Shown: positions 1 to 8,398, counted from the stretch's first letter. The stretch is 64,000 bases of DNA from Prolixibacteraceae bacterium JC049 (GCA_023369685.1 SACZ01000005.1:186001-250000), one strand, 5' to 3'. The notes: generated by a model not told the origin, from the letters alone. Made by a program: numbers and translations.

Positions 1-145
1 TGGCAATGGCAGTTGCCGAACGCCCACCTCCGTGAACCAATACTTTATTTCCTGAAATTCGACTAAAGTTGAAAAGCAATTTCTGAAGTAGTTCGGGGGT
101 TTCCACCACTTTGCCGCCTACTTTCACAACAGTTACTCTTTCCAT
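1..145 (-). CDS. argB: Acetylglutamate kinase, N-terminal part (cut by window edge)
   Basis: Only the first 48 codons are present. The start ATG is at 143-145 and the gene runs off the left end. The translation begins MERVTVVKVGGKVVE and continues to a VLVHGGGRSATAIA segment. These are the KxGG phosphate-binding strand and the glycine-rich HGGG loop of the amino-acid kinase fold, in the form typical of Bacteroidota ArgB. The enzyme phosphorylates N-acyl-glutamate, the second step of arginine synthesis in the cytoplasm, and its product is the substrate of ArgC encoded a few kb upstream in the same direction. It lies 158 bp after proA, with an inverted repeat in the gap. The glutamate 5-kinase alternative is excluded because proB is already present and begins differently. 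Confidence 0.88.
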   Translation of the reverse strand, partial: MERVTVVKVGGKVVETPELLQKLLFNFSRISGNKVLVHGGGRSATAIA

Positions 146-207
146 TTTATAGGGATTTGATTCTTTCTTCATGCAAAATATGAATTTTTAACCATGTTTT
201 TAGATAA

Positions 208-239
208 ATGCATGAAAAAGGATAGCTATTTTCATGCAT
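208..239. repeat. Inverted repeat in the proA-argB gap
   Basis: Two perfect 11-base arms, ATGCATGAAAA and TTTTCATGCAT, flank a 10-base spacer. There is no long T run on the argB-coding strand immediately after it, so it is not a textbook terminator. It could be an RNA stem acting as a processing or partial attenuation site between proA and argB, or a protein-binding palindrome. The rest of the 158-bp gap is A/T-rich, without a clear promoter consensus. Confidence 0.6.
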
Positions 240-303
240 CTATCGGATTTCTGGATTCTCAGATTACAGATGGCTAATAACCAGCAATCTTAACTCCTTA
301 TAT

Positions 304-1554
304 TTATTTTTCTCTGATAACACCATCACCTTCCACCAGCCATTTATAACTGGTTAATTCGGCCAGTGCCATTGGTCCGCGAGCATGTAGTTTTTGAGTA
401 CTAATACCAATTTCGGCTCCCAGTCCAAACTGTGCTCCATCGGTAAAAGCTGTCGATACATTGGCATAAACAGCTGCCGCATCTACCATTTTCTGAAATA
501 GCTCAATAGCTTTTTTATCTTCGGCAACAATACATTCACTGTGTTTAGAACTATATGTCGAAATATGACTGAAAGCCTCATGAAAGGAACTCACCGTTTT
601 GATAGCCATTTTTAGCGCTAAGAATTCTGTTCCAAAATGATTTTCTTCGGCTTTATGCAGTAGCTTTTCAGGGTAGCTATTTTCTAATGCCGAAAAAGCC
701 TTCTCATCGGCAAATACCTCTACGTCAGCTTCTGCTAAAGAACTACAAAGTTCTGGCAAATCACTCAATCGACTTTCATCCACAAGCAATGCATCCAAAG
801 AATTACATACACTTGGTCGGCGTGTTTTGGCATTGTGAATAATCTGAGCTCCTTTTGTCACATCGCCCGAAGAATGGAAATAGGTGTGACAAATTCCTGC
901 CCCTGTTTCAATAACCGGAACAGTTGCGTTTTCTCTTACAAAATCAATTAATGCCTGACTGCCTCGGGGAATAATTAAATCGACATAGCTGGTGGCTGTT
1001 AAAAGCTCTGACGCAGCTTCCCTGTCGGCAGGTAACAACACGATGCTGTTTTCATCCAATAGATGTTTTGCCAGTACTTCTCGAATAATTTCTACCGCTA
1101 CTTTATTGGTTTCATAAGCATCGCTTCCTCCCTTCAATAAACAAGCATTTCCCGATTTCAAGCAAAGTGCAAAAACATCGAACGTTACATTGGGACGTGC
1201 CTCGTAAATAATTCCTATTACCCCAAAAGGGACAGACACTTTTGTCAGCTTCATTCCGTTTGGTCGAACACTTTCATGCAATACTTTGCCTAAAGGAGAC
1301 GGGAGACCAGCCACATTTTTCATATCAGCTGCGATAGCTTCAATTCGATCTTTATTCAACAGTAAACGATCGTATTTAGGATTACTCTTATCCATTCGGG
1401 CTAAATCTTCTTCATTAGCCTCTAATATTTTTTTATACTCCAGAACCATTTTTTCTGCTACATCCAACAATACTTCCCGAATTGTTTCATCGGAAATCAT
1501 TGCCATTTGCTGCGATGCCAAACGACTTCTTTTAAATAGTTCGATATTATTCAT
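304..1554 (-). CDS. proA: Gamma-glutamyl phosphate reductase
   Basis: NADPH-dependent reductase that converts gamma-glutamyl phosphate to glutamate semialdehyde, the second step of proline synthesis. The 416-residue length matches the family (about 417). It has the aldehyde-dehydrogenase-like fold. The motif [14 protein letters not shown] lies near residues 111-124, and the catalytic cysteine is C250 in [14 protein letters not shown]. The C-terminal [13 protein letters not shown] segment is also typical. It follows proB by 50 bp on the same strand and precedes argB, so proline and arginine genes share one transcription unit. The start gives [11 protein letters not shown] and is the only sensible one. 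The enzyme is the paralogous counterpart of ArgC in the arginine branch. Confidence 0.97.
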   Translation of the reverse strand: MNNIELFKRSRLASQQMAMISDETIREVLLDVAEKMVLEYKKILEANEEDLARMDKSNPKYDRLLLNKDRIEAIAADMKNVAGLPSPLGKVLHESVRPNGMKLTKVSVPFGVIGIIYEARPNVTFDVFALCLKSGNACLLKGGSDAYETNKVAVEIIREVLAKHLLDENSIVLLPADREAASELLTATSYVDLIIPRGSQALIDFVRENATVPVIETGAGICHTYFHSSGDVTKGAQIIHNAKTRRPSVCNSLDALLVDESRLSDLPELCSSLAEADVEVFADEKAFSALENSYPEKLLHKAEENHFGTEFLALKMAIKTVSSFHEAFSHISTYSSKHSECIVAEDKKAIELFQKMVDAAAVYANVSTAFTDGAQFGLGAEIGISTQKLHARGPMALAELTSYKWLVEGDGVIREK

Positions 1555-1604
1555 AATGCTTGAATTTCGAATTTTGGGATATTCAGATTTTCAGAGATAA
1601 AGTT

Positions 1605-2711
1605 TTAAATCTTAACTCGCTGATCGAGATAGAGGTAATCATAGTGAACGAGAACTCTGCCCTTGGGCTCATCCAACTTACGTTTTGCTTTTTCTGAATC
1701 GTATCGCGATTTGCCAACTCCAATTTCTTCTCCTTCTTCATTGACAATTTTCACCACCTCATTTTTTTTGAAATAACCTTCAACTTCTACTACTCCCACC
1801 AACAACAAACTGGAAGCTTTTTCCGAGAAAAGCACTTCTTCAGCACCTTTGTTAATTTTCACACTACCGCGTGCAAAACTATCTGAGTGAGCCAACCATT
1901 TCTTTACCTCTGACGAGTTATTATTGGATGGAACAAAGTGAGTATGTGCTATATTTTCATCTTTAAAAACAATCCGTTGCAACACATTTTCGTGTTTCCC
2001 ATTGGCAATATGTACATGAATTCCTTCCGCTGCAATTTTCTGTGCTATATGACATTTGGTAGCCATTCCTCCTCGTCCAAACTCCGACTTCGAACTAGAA
2101 ATATATTGATCCAAATCATTCTGATCACTTCCAATTTCAGTAATTAGTTCAGTCCCGTTTTCATCTGGATGACCAGTGTAAATCCCATTTATATTGCTTA
2201 AAATAATCAACGCTTCGCACTTCATCATGGAAGCAATTAACCCCGAAAGTTCATCGTTATCGGTAAACATCAATTCGGTTACAGAAACAGTATCGTTCTC
2301 GTTTACAATTGGAATGACATTATTCTCCAACATGGTATCGATGCAGTTGCGCATGTTCAGATAATGACGCCTGTCTTTGAAGTTCTCCTTGGTTGCTAAC
2401 ACCTGAGCACAGAAAAAACCATAATCGCGAAACAAGTATGAATAACGATTAATCAGCTTCACTTGTCCCACTGCTGAAAACAGTTGACGAGCCGAAACAG
2501 CATCCAGCTTTTTATTGTTGCCCATCTCCATCCTTCCAGCAGCAACTGCCCCCGATGAAATAAGAATCACCTCAACACCATTTCGCCTTAATGCTGCAAT
2601 TTGATCGACCAATTGTGCAATTCTTGCAATATCCAAAGTACCATCAGGCTGAGTAAGCACATTGCTACCTACTTTTACTGCAACACGACGATATTTTAAA
2701 GCTTTGCTCAT
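1605..2711 (-). CDS. proB: Glutamate 5-kinase with C-terminal PUA domain
   Basis: ATP-dependent kinase for the first, feedback-controlled step of proline synthesis. The N-terminal amino-acid-kinase domain (about residues 1-260) begins with VAVKVGSNVLTQPDG. It contains ISSGAVAAG and VNENDTVSV, which form the nucleotide and glutamate pockets. The C-terminal PUA domain (about 275-365) begins at GSVKINKGAEEVL and carries the conserved VGVVEVEGYFKKNEVV strand pair. Total length of 368 fits the E. coli-type long form. The stop codon is 5 bp before proC's coding start on the upstream side, so proC and proB are probably translationally coupled. Proline inhibition is expected from the family; nothing in the sequence contradicts it. 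Confidence 0.97.
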   Translation of the reverse strand: MSKALKYRRVAVKVGSNVLTQPDGTLDIARIAQLVDQIAALRRNGVEVILISSGAVAAGRMEMGNNKKLDAVSARQLFSAVGQVKLINRYSYLFRDYGFFCAQVLATKENFKDRRHYLNMRNCIDTMLENNVIPIVNENDTVSVTELMFTDNDELSGLIASMMKCEALIILSNINGIYTGHPDENGTELITEIGSDQNDLDQYISSSKSEFGRGGMATKCHIAQKIAAEGIHVHIANGKHENVLQRIVFKDENIAHTHFVPSNNNSSEVKKWLAHSDSFARGSVKINKGAEEVLFSEKASSLLLVGVVEVEGYFKKNEVVKIVNEEGEEIGVGKSRYDSEKAKRKLDEPKGRVLVHYDYLYLDQRVKI

Positions 2712-2716
2712 TGGAT

Positions 2717-3523
2717 TTAATCTTGATTTTCGCGTTCGATTTTATTGAATGAAGTGATTAAGCCCTGTATCAACGAAGAGCTAAATCCCTGATGTTCCAT
2801 CTCATTTAATCCTGAAATAGTAATTCCACGAGGTGTAGTTACCTTATCAATTTCGCGCTCAGGATGGTGACCAGTATTTAAGATCAATTCTGTTGCTCCT
2901 TTTACGGTCTGAGCCGTAATTTTCTGAGCTAACTCGGCACCAAAACCAATCTCCACACCTCCTTGCATTGCTGCACGTATAAAACGTAGTGCAAAAGCAA
3001 TTCCGCATGAACCCAACACTGTGGCCGATCCCATTAAATCTTCAGGAATTTCCGCAGTCTGCCCTAGTTGATCGAAAATTTGCTGAACCAACTCCTTGTG
3101 CTCTTCCCATTTTTTTTCGAAAGAGATACATGTCATGGATTCTTGCAATGCAATTGCTGTATTTGGCATTGCTCTAAAAAGAGGAATATCTTCGCCCAAG
3201 GCACTGGTTAAAGCATTTAATCCAATTCCTGCCACCACAGAAATAACAATCTTGTCTTTCGACAAATTCGGCATAATTGAATTGATTATATCGAAAACCT
3301 GATACGGCTTAACGGCAAGCACAATGATATCGCTACCAGCTGTCGCCTCCAGATTATCCGAAGAGACATTTACTCTCATCTCTTTTAGTTCGCTAAGTAG
3401 TCGAACCCGACGACGAGTAACAGTCAGCTGCTCTGCTTTTACCAATTCCGATTTTAATAAACCACGGGCAATGGCTCCACCCAAGTTTCCTCCGCCAATT
3501 ATTGTGATACGTTTATTGAACAT
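2717..3523 (-). CDS. proC: Pyrroline-5-carboxylate reductase
   Basis: Last enzyme of proline synthesis: it reduces 1-pyrroline-5-carboxylate with NAD(P)H. The 268-residue protein starts with a Rossmann motif, ITIIGGGNLGGAIARGLL (residues 7-24). It has the AVKPYQVFDI segment that contacts cofactor and the C-terminal helical dimerisation region. The signature is near TPRGITISGLNEMEHQGF, a variant of the family's TPGGTTIAGL pattern. Having proC inside an arginine/proline operon is common in Bacteroidota. The start codon lies just after a long inverted repeat (3531-3566), so the repeat sits in its untranslated leader or between it and argD. Confidence 0.96.
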   Translation of the reverse strand: MFNKRITIIGGGNLGGAIARGLLKSELVKAEQLTVTRRRVRLLSELKEMRVNVSSDNLEATAGSDIIVLAVKPYQVFDIINSIMPNLSKDKIVISVVAGIGLNALTSALGEDIPLFRAMPNTAIALQESMTCISFEKKWEEHKELVQQIFDQLGQTAEIPEDLMGSATVLGSCGIAFALRFIRAAMQGGVEIGFGAELAQKITAQTVKGATELILNTGHHPEREIDKVTTPRGITISGLNEMEHQGFSSSLIQGLITSFNKIERENQD

Positions 3524-3530
3524 GATTCGT

Positions 3531-3566
3531 ATTTTTAAAACATGACAAATGTCATGTTTTAAAAAT
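3531..3566. repeat. 36-bp near-perfect palindrome between argD and proC
   Basis: Two perfect 17-base arms (half sequence ATTTTTAAAACATGACA) are separated by only two bases, AA. The 62-bp argD-proC gap is almost filled by this element. The dyad core TGACA-AA-TGTCA looks like a protein operator. As RNA it would form an A/U-rich stem followed by no obvious long U tract. It could be a weak bidirectional terminator, an operator for an internal proC promoter, or a small dispersed palindrome. Confidence 0.75.
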
Positions 3567-3585
3567 CCATCACCAAGCTATTTCT

Positions 3586-4716
3586 CTATTTTTTGCTCAA
3601 AATTAACTTTAAGGCAACAACTAAACGGTGCGCTTCAGCCTCAGTAATACTTAATGGAGGCAGTAATCGAATGACATGTTTTCCAGACACTCCTGTGAAT
3701 ATAAAGTGTTCATTCAGTAAATCTTTCCGAATTGGTGCAATCTCCTGATCAAACTCAATTCCAATCATTAAACCTACACCACGCACCTCTTTTATCTCTG
3801 GAATTTTCTTCAGTTCATCAATCAGATATTCTCCTACTTTGGCTGCATTTTCCACCAAGGCTTCTTCTTTCATTATATTTAAAACCGAGGTGGCCGCTGC
3901 ACATGCCAAATGGTTACCTCCAAAAGTAGTTCCCAGCAAACCGAACGATGCTTCAAATTCAGGGCTTATCAACACTCCTCCAACAGGAAAACCGTTTCCC
4001 ATTCCTTTAGCTACCGTAATAACATCAGGCTGAATTTCGGCATACTGATGTGCAAAGAACTTTCCTGAACGTCCATAACCAGACTGAATTTCATCTAGAA
4101 TGAGTACCGTGTTGTGTACTTTACAAAGCTGCTGCACCAATTTTAAAAATTCTGGATCTGGAATATGAATTCCTCCAATTCCCTGAATTCCTTCAATTAT
4201 TACGGCACAAACATCGTCTTTTCGTAATTCTATTTCCAATGCATCTACATCGCCCAAAGGCAAAATAGTTACCTCATGGTTCCCATTTACCGGTGCTACA
4301 ATATTAGGGTTATCGGTTACAGCAACTGCTGCCGATGTTCTTCCATGAAAGCCTCTCTCAAATGCAATTACTCGTTCTTTCTCGGTATGAAACGAAGCTA
4401 ACTTAAGTGCATTTTCATTGGCCTCAGCGCCAGAATTACATAAAAACAAACTGTAATCCGGATATCCTGAAAGTCGTCCCAATTTTTTCGCTAACTCCTT
4501 CTGTAGTGGATTTTGTACTGAATTGGAATAGAAGCCAATCTTCTTTAATTGTTTCGAGATTTGTTTCACATAAACCGGATGCGAATGCCCAACCGAAATT
4601 ACAGCATGCCCTCCATACAAATCGAGGTATTTATTACCATTCGAATCGAAAACATAAAACCCTTCTGCTTTTACTGGTTCAATGTCCAATAAAGGATATA
4701 CATTAAATAAGTCCAT
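3586..4716 (-). CDS. argD: Acylornithine aminotransferase (PLP-dependent, class III)
   Basis: Transfers the amino group from glutamate to N-acyl-glutamate semialdehyde, giving N-acylornithine. In Bacteroides the acyl group is succinyl, and that may hold here. The 376 residues show the class-III aminotransferase order: SGAEANENALKLA (about 95-107), GFHGRTSAAVAVT (about 122-134), the PLP aspartate in LILDEIQSGYGRSG (about 206-218), and Schiff-base lysine K237 in VAKGMGNGFPVGG. It follows argC by 12 bp. The call rests on fold motifs plus operon context. Substrate choice between acetyl and succinyl derivatives cannot be read from sequence alone. Confidence 0.94.
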   Translation of the reverse strand: MDLFNVYPLLDIEPVKAEGFYVFDSNGNKYLDLYGGHAVISVGHSHPVYVKQISKQLKKIGFYSNSVQNPLQKELAKKLGRLSGYPDYSLFLCNSGAEANENALKLASFHTEKERVIAFERGFHGRTSAAVAVTDNPNIVAPVNGNHEVTILPLGDVDALEIELRKDDVCAVIIEGIQGIGGIHIPDPEFLKLVQQLCKVHNTVLILDEIQSGYGRSGKFFAHQYAEIQPDVITVAKGMGNGFPVGGVLISPEFEASFGLLGTTFGGNHLACAAATSVLNIMKEEALVENAAKVGEYLIDELKKIPEIKEVRGVGLMIGIEFDQEIAPIRKDLLNEHFIFTGVSGKHVIRLLPPLSITEAEAHRLVVALKLILSKK

Positions 4717-4728
4717 AGTCTGTTTTCT

Positions 4729-5694
4729 TTAAAAAGCCACTGGCTTAAGTTTCAATCCGCATGTTTCTTCTAATCCGAACATTAAGTTCATATTTTGTAC
4801 CGCTTGTCCCGATGCACCTTTCAGCAGGTTATCGGTCAACGAAATAATTACCAATTTCGATCCATGCTTTTCCAAATAAATAACCGCTTTATTGGTATTT
4901 ACCACCTGCTTTAAGTCGGGATTTTTATCTACCACCCACACAAATGGATGATCGGCGTAGTATTTCTTGTAAAGTGCATTGGCCTCTTCCAACGACAAAT
5001 CACAATCGACATAACTGCTCACAAAAATTCCTCGTGTATGATTTCCACGAACCGGAACAAAGTTTATATCGAAATTAAATGATGACTGCAATTGCTTAAA
5101 GCTTTGCCCTATTTCACCTAAGTGTTGGTGAGTAAATATTTTGTAGGCCGAAACATTTGAATTTCGCCAGCTAAAATGCGATGTTCGCGACGGCGCTTGC
5201 CCTGCTCCGGTTGAGCCAGTAATTGCCTGAATATGAATTTCGCTTTTTAGTAATTGCGCACTGGCCAATGGCAATATGGCAAACTGAATTCCGGTTGCGA
5301 AACACCCTGGATTGGCAATGTTCTTTGCTTGTTGAATGGTTTCACGATTTAACTCCGGCAAACCATAGATAAAATCATGGTCTCCATTTAATCTAAAGTC
5401 GTTACTTAGATCAATCACTTTAACATTCTCCGGCACATCATTTTGCTCCATGAAAGTTTTCGATTTCCCGTGCCCCATGCATAAAAAGATGGCATCGACC
5501 GATGAAAAATCCAATTGGTTGGTAAATACCATATCGGTCTCTCCTATTAAATCGAGGTGGACATCGCTGATGGTATTTCCAGCATTGCTTTCGGAATGAG
5601 CAAAAGCAATTTCAGTCTTCGGGTGGTTCAATAAAATACGTATCAACTCGCCTGCAGTGTAACCTGCAGCTCCAATGATTCCAATCTGTAGCAT
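4729..5694 (-). CDS. argC: N-acyl-gamma-glutamyl-phosphate reductase
   Basis: Third step of arginine synthesis: NADPH-dependent reduction of N-acyl-glutamyl phosphate to the semialdehyde. The Rossmann start is IGIIGAAGYTAGELIRIL. The catalytic cysteine is C131 in ANPGCFATG, the family signature, and VPVRGNHTRGIF near residue 240 is the conserved substrate loop with its histidine. At 321 residues it is the short form of ArgC, common in Bacteroidota. It is flanked by argG (29 bp away) and argD (12 bp away) on the same strand. Confidence 0.96.
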   Translation of the reverse strand: MLQIGIIGAAGYTAGELIRILLNHPKTEIAFAHSESNAGNTISDVHLDLIGETDMVFTNQLDFSSVDAIFLCMGHGKSKTFMEQNDVPENVKVIDLSNDFRLNGDHDFIYGLPELNRETIQQAKNIANPGCFATGIQFAILPLASAQLLKSEIHIQAITGSTGAGQAPSRTSHFSWRNSNVSAYKIFTHQHLGEIGQSFKQLQSSFNFDINFVPVRGNHTRGIFVSSYVDCDLSLEEANALYKKYYADHPFVWVVDKNPDLKQVVNTNKAVIYLEKHGSKLVIISLTDNLLKGASGQAVQNMNLMFGLEETCGLKLKPVAF

Positions 5695-5723
5695 AGTCTG
5701 TTTTTTAATGTCTGTTGTCTGTC

Positions 5724-6917
5724 TTAGAATTCCTTATTCACCGAGTTGTATATCTTCATTTGAACGCCCATAATTTTTGTAAATCCTTTTACATCATCGG
5801 CTGTCCATGCTTTGTTCATTTCTCCATATTCACCAAAATCCGATTTCATCAAATCTTTTTCAGAATCAACACCAATCAACTGGAAGTTATATGGACGCAA
5901 CTTAATGGTTACTGTTCCCGAAACGTTACGCTGGTTGCTTTCCAGGAACTTCTCTAAATCGCGCATTACCGGATCAAGGTATTGCGATTCGTGCAAGAAC
6001 ATTCCGTACCAGTTACCCAACTGCTCTTTCCAGTACTGCTGCCATTTGGTAAGGGTATGCTTCTCCAACATTTGATGCGCTTTAATCAACATCAATGGAG
6101 CTGCTGCCTCGAAGCCAACACGACCTTTAATTCCAATAATTGTATCGCCAATATGCATATCGCGACCAACAGCCCAGGCAGAACCTATCTCTTCCAGCTT
6201 TCTGATGGCATCTACCGGATTGGCAAATTCCTCTCCATCAACCGCTTTCAATTCTCCTTTTTCAAAAGTAACTGCTACTTCTCCCTCACCCTCTTTTGTC
6301 AATTGACTTGGATAAGCCTCTTCTGGCAATGTCTGATCAGAAGTAAGCGTCTCTTTTCCTCCAATACTTGTTCCCCAAAGGCCTTGGTTAATTGAGTATT
6401 CCATCTTTACCCAATCTTCCTCAACACCACGCTCTTTTAGGTAATTAATTTCATACTCACGAGTTAAAGTCAAGTCACGTGTTGGTGTCAAGATCTTGAT
6501 ATCCGGAGCTAACACATCGAATGTTAAATCGAAACGAACCTGATCGTTTCCTGCACCAGTACTACCATGAGCTACATATTCTGCTTCCACCTGTTTAGCA
6601 TACTCAATTATGGCTATAGCTTGAAAAACCCTTTCTGAACTAACTGAAATTGGATAAGTATTTCCACGCAGTACATTTCCAAAAATCATATAACGAATAC
6701 ATTTTTCATAATAAGTATTGGTTACATCTAATGTTACATGTTTCACTGAACCTAACTTATAGGCTTTCTTCTCAATCTCTTCCAGCTCTTTTTCCGAGAA
6801 ACCTCCGGTATTTGCAACTGCTGTATATACTTCTAGATTTTTCTCTTCGGCTAAATATTTGGCACAGAAAGAGGTGTCTAATCCACCACTAAAGGCAAGA
6901 ACTACTCTCTTTTTCAT
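5724..6917 (-). CDS. argG: Argininosuccinate synthase
   Basis: Condenses citrulline and aspartate using ATP, the penultimate step to arginine. The 397 residues begin with the ATP pyrophosphatase P-loop VLAFSGGLDTSFCAKYL. STGAGNDQVRFD (about 119-130) contacts ATP and aspartate, and GLWGTSIGGKETLT follows. The C-terminal region contains the multimerisation helices. It is preceded by a 306-bp gap containing a structured element (7080-7216), which makes it the first gene of its sub-block and a likely point of regulation. The argininosuccinate lyase gene argH is not in this window. Confidence 0.97.
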   Translation of the reverse strand: MKKRVVLAFSGGLDTSFCAKYLAEEKNLEVYTAVANTGGFSEKELEEIEKKAYKLGSVKHVTLDVTNTYYEKCIRYMIFGNVLRGNTYPISVSSERVFQAIAIIEYAKQVEAEYVAHGSTGAGNDQVRFDLTFDVLAPDIKILTPTRDLTLTREYEINYLKERGVEEDWVKMEYSINQGLWGTSIGGKETLTSDQTLPEEAYPSQLTKEGEGEVAVTFEKGELKAVDGEEFANPVDAIRKLEEIGSAWAVGRDMHIGDTIIGIKGRVGFEAAAPLMLIKAHQMLEKHTLTKWQQYWKEQLGNWYGMFLHESQYLDPVMRDLEKFLESNQRNVSGTVTIKLRPYNFQLIGVDSEKDLMKSDFGEYGEMNKAWTADDVKGFTKIMGVQMKIYNSVNKEF

Positions 6918-7079
6918 ATGTTTATCTTTTTTTCAGGTTGAAAATCAACTAGTAATTTGAAAATTAATCCCCTTTTAAAAGGATATACCATTGGCCGTAT
7001 GTCTCAATATCTGAAACATAAATCGACACCAACAAAACCCTTGCTAGCGATTAAAAAAATTGATTATTAAAAAAGGAAA

Positions 7080-7216
7080 GCGGTGGCACAACAAGCAGGT
7101 TGATTGTTTACTAACCTTAAAAATTGCCTGTATTGCATATTCTACTTCATCCCCTAAAAATTTGCGAAAACAGGACTTTTGACCTGAAATGAGCCTGCTC
7201 ATTATTTGGCCACCGC
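7080..7216 (-). ncRNA. Candidate structured RNA / attenuator between GNAT gene and argG
   Basis: Read on the minus strand, the element opens with GCGGTGGC and closes 137 nt later with the exact complement GCCACCGC. It is followed at once by TTTCCTTTTTT. Inside, AATGAG-CAGG-CTCATT can form a 6-bp hairpin. AGCAGG near the 5' side is complementary to CCTGCT near the 3' side and would extend the closing stem across an internal loop. CAGG...CCTG offers another small stem. This resembles a long closed-stem RNA ending in a U-rich tract, such as an attenuator or the 3' end of the argR-GNAT message. The remaining 160 bp up to argG hold a CCTTTTAAAAGG palindrome and no clear TAnnTTTG promoter. The fold is by eye only. 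Confidence 0.45.
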
Positions 7217-7223
7217 GTATATC

Positions 7224-7901
7224 TTATAATACTTTCTCTATATTCCGATGAGTATGGGCTGCTCCCAGCATGTTCTTACGCCCATGGCGCTTTCGTTGCC
7301 ACCACTGCTTAAACACTGCAAACGGAGTCTTTTTCCCTTGTTCAGAATTGGTCTTTTCCCACGCCGGATCATAAATCATACCGGTACACAGACATTTTGA
7401 GAACCCTGTTCGTTGAAGAATATCATAGTTGACACAACTTTGACACCCTTTCCAAAACGACTGATCATCTGTCAATTCTGAAAAAGTAACTGGTTGATAG
7501 CCTAGTTCCGAATTAATCTTCATCACTGCCAAGCCAGTTGTTAATCCAAATATTTTTGCCTCAGGAAATTTCTCCCGAGATAGTTGAAAGGCTTTCTCCT
7601 TAATTAATTTGGCTACACCTTTCCCTCGGTATGCAGGGCGCACAATTAATCCTGAGTTGGCTACAAATCGGTCGTGTCCCCACGACTCGATATAGCAAAA
7701 CCCAACAAAAGTTTCCCCTTCGAGCGCAATTACTGCTTTTCCCTCCAGAATTTTTCTGGCCAGGTACTCAAAAGTACGACGCGCAATACCGGTACCTCTT
7801 TCTTTCGAGGCCTCTTCTATGGCATCATTAATAGCATCTACATAACCAATATGAGTTGGTTCAGCGTAGTATACCTCTACTCCATTGCCATTTAGTTTCA
7901 T
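7224..7901 (-). CDS. GNAT N-acyltransferase of the arginine operon with C-terminal cysteine cluster
   Basis: GNAT fold protein of 225 residues. Motif A for acyl-CoA binding is RPAYRGKGVAKLI (about 88-100), followed by the beta-5/alpha-4 region GLTTGLAVMKINSELGYQPV. After the fold come C153 and C156 (CQSC) and C170 and C172 (CLC), a possible metal site, then a basic tail. It lies 11 bp after argR and upstream of argG. In Bacteroidota a GNAT gene recurrently occupies this place. No classical argA or argJ is visible here, so I infer it may make N-acyl-glutamate, the first committed intermediate. That role is unproven, and a generic acetyltransferase or arginine-linked regulator remains possible. 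Confidence 0.8.
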   Translation of the reverse strand: MKLNGNGVEVYYAEPTHIGYVDAINDAIEEASKERGTGIARRTFEYLARKILEGKAVIALEGETFVGFCYIESWGHDRFVANSGLIVRPAYRGKGVAKLIKEKAFQLSREKFPEAKIFGLTTGLAVMKINSELGYQPVTFSELTDDQSFWKGCQSCVNYDILQRTGFSKCLCTGMIYDPAWEKTNSEQGKKTPFAVFKQWWQRKRHGRKNMLGAAHTHRNIEKVL

Positions 7902-7912
7902 ACTCTGGTCTC

Positions 7913-8398
7913 CTATTCCAATTTCTCTTCTAGCTTTGGCATGATTAAGATAAGTGCACTAATTAAATCGTTACGCGACACTTCTTCACGCATTACTAAA
8001 AGAATGGTATCATCTCCAGCTATAGAACCAATTATCTCCATTGGCTTGGCACTATCAATTACCACTGCAATGCTGCTAGCATAACCGGGTAATGTTTTAA
8101 TCACTGCCAAGTTTCCTGAAAAATTCAAACTCTCAAAGCCATCTGCCAAGTAGTTAACTTTTGGGTTACCTGCCGCCACTGTTTCGGCATTCACCCCCTC
8201 TGGAACTACATATATATAACCTTTGTCAGGGTCTGCGACTTTAGCTACTTTCAAAAATTTTAAATCTCTTGACAAAGTGGCTTGACCAAGTTCAAAACCT
8301 TCCGTTTTCAATAGAGTTAATAGCTCTTCCTGGCTACCAACCTTATTAGTTGTAATTACATTCTTTATTGCAATAAGACGTTTGGTTCGGTTTTTCAT
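7913..8398 (-). CDS. argR: Arginine repressor
   Basis: Arginine-sensing transcription factor of 161 residues, the usual family size. The N-terminal winged helix-turn-helix (about 1-75) includes SQEELLTLLKTEGF followed by GQATLSRDLKFLKVAKV, the family's recognition-helix signature (Q-A-T-x-S-R-D). The C-terminal hexamerisation domain has LPGYASSIAVVID and the arginine-binding GDDTILLVMR segment. The gene heads the minus-strand arg/pro operon and faces carA. Tandem ARG boxes lie 62-101 bp upstream of its start, so it very likely represses itself, the operon behind it and possibly carAB. Confidence 0.95.
   Translation of the reverse strand: MKNRTKRLIAIKNVITTNKVGSQEELLTLLKTEGFELGQATLSRDLKFLKVAKVADPDKGYIYVVPEGVNAETVAAGNPKVNYLADGFESLNFSGNLAVIKTLPGYASSIAVVIDSAKPMEIIGSIAGDDTILLVMREEVSRNDLISALILIMPKLEEKLE

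Noticed and set aside
5982-6395. 137-codon plus-strand frame opposite argG
   Set aside because: Fully inside a well-supported gene, biased composition, no family motif; a shadow frame.
6918-7079. Possible gene or ARG box directly upstream of argG
   Set aside because: No frame of useful length and no TGAAT-N4-ATTCA match; only a 12-bp CCTTTTAAAAGG palindrome and the structured element further up.
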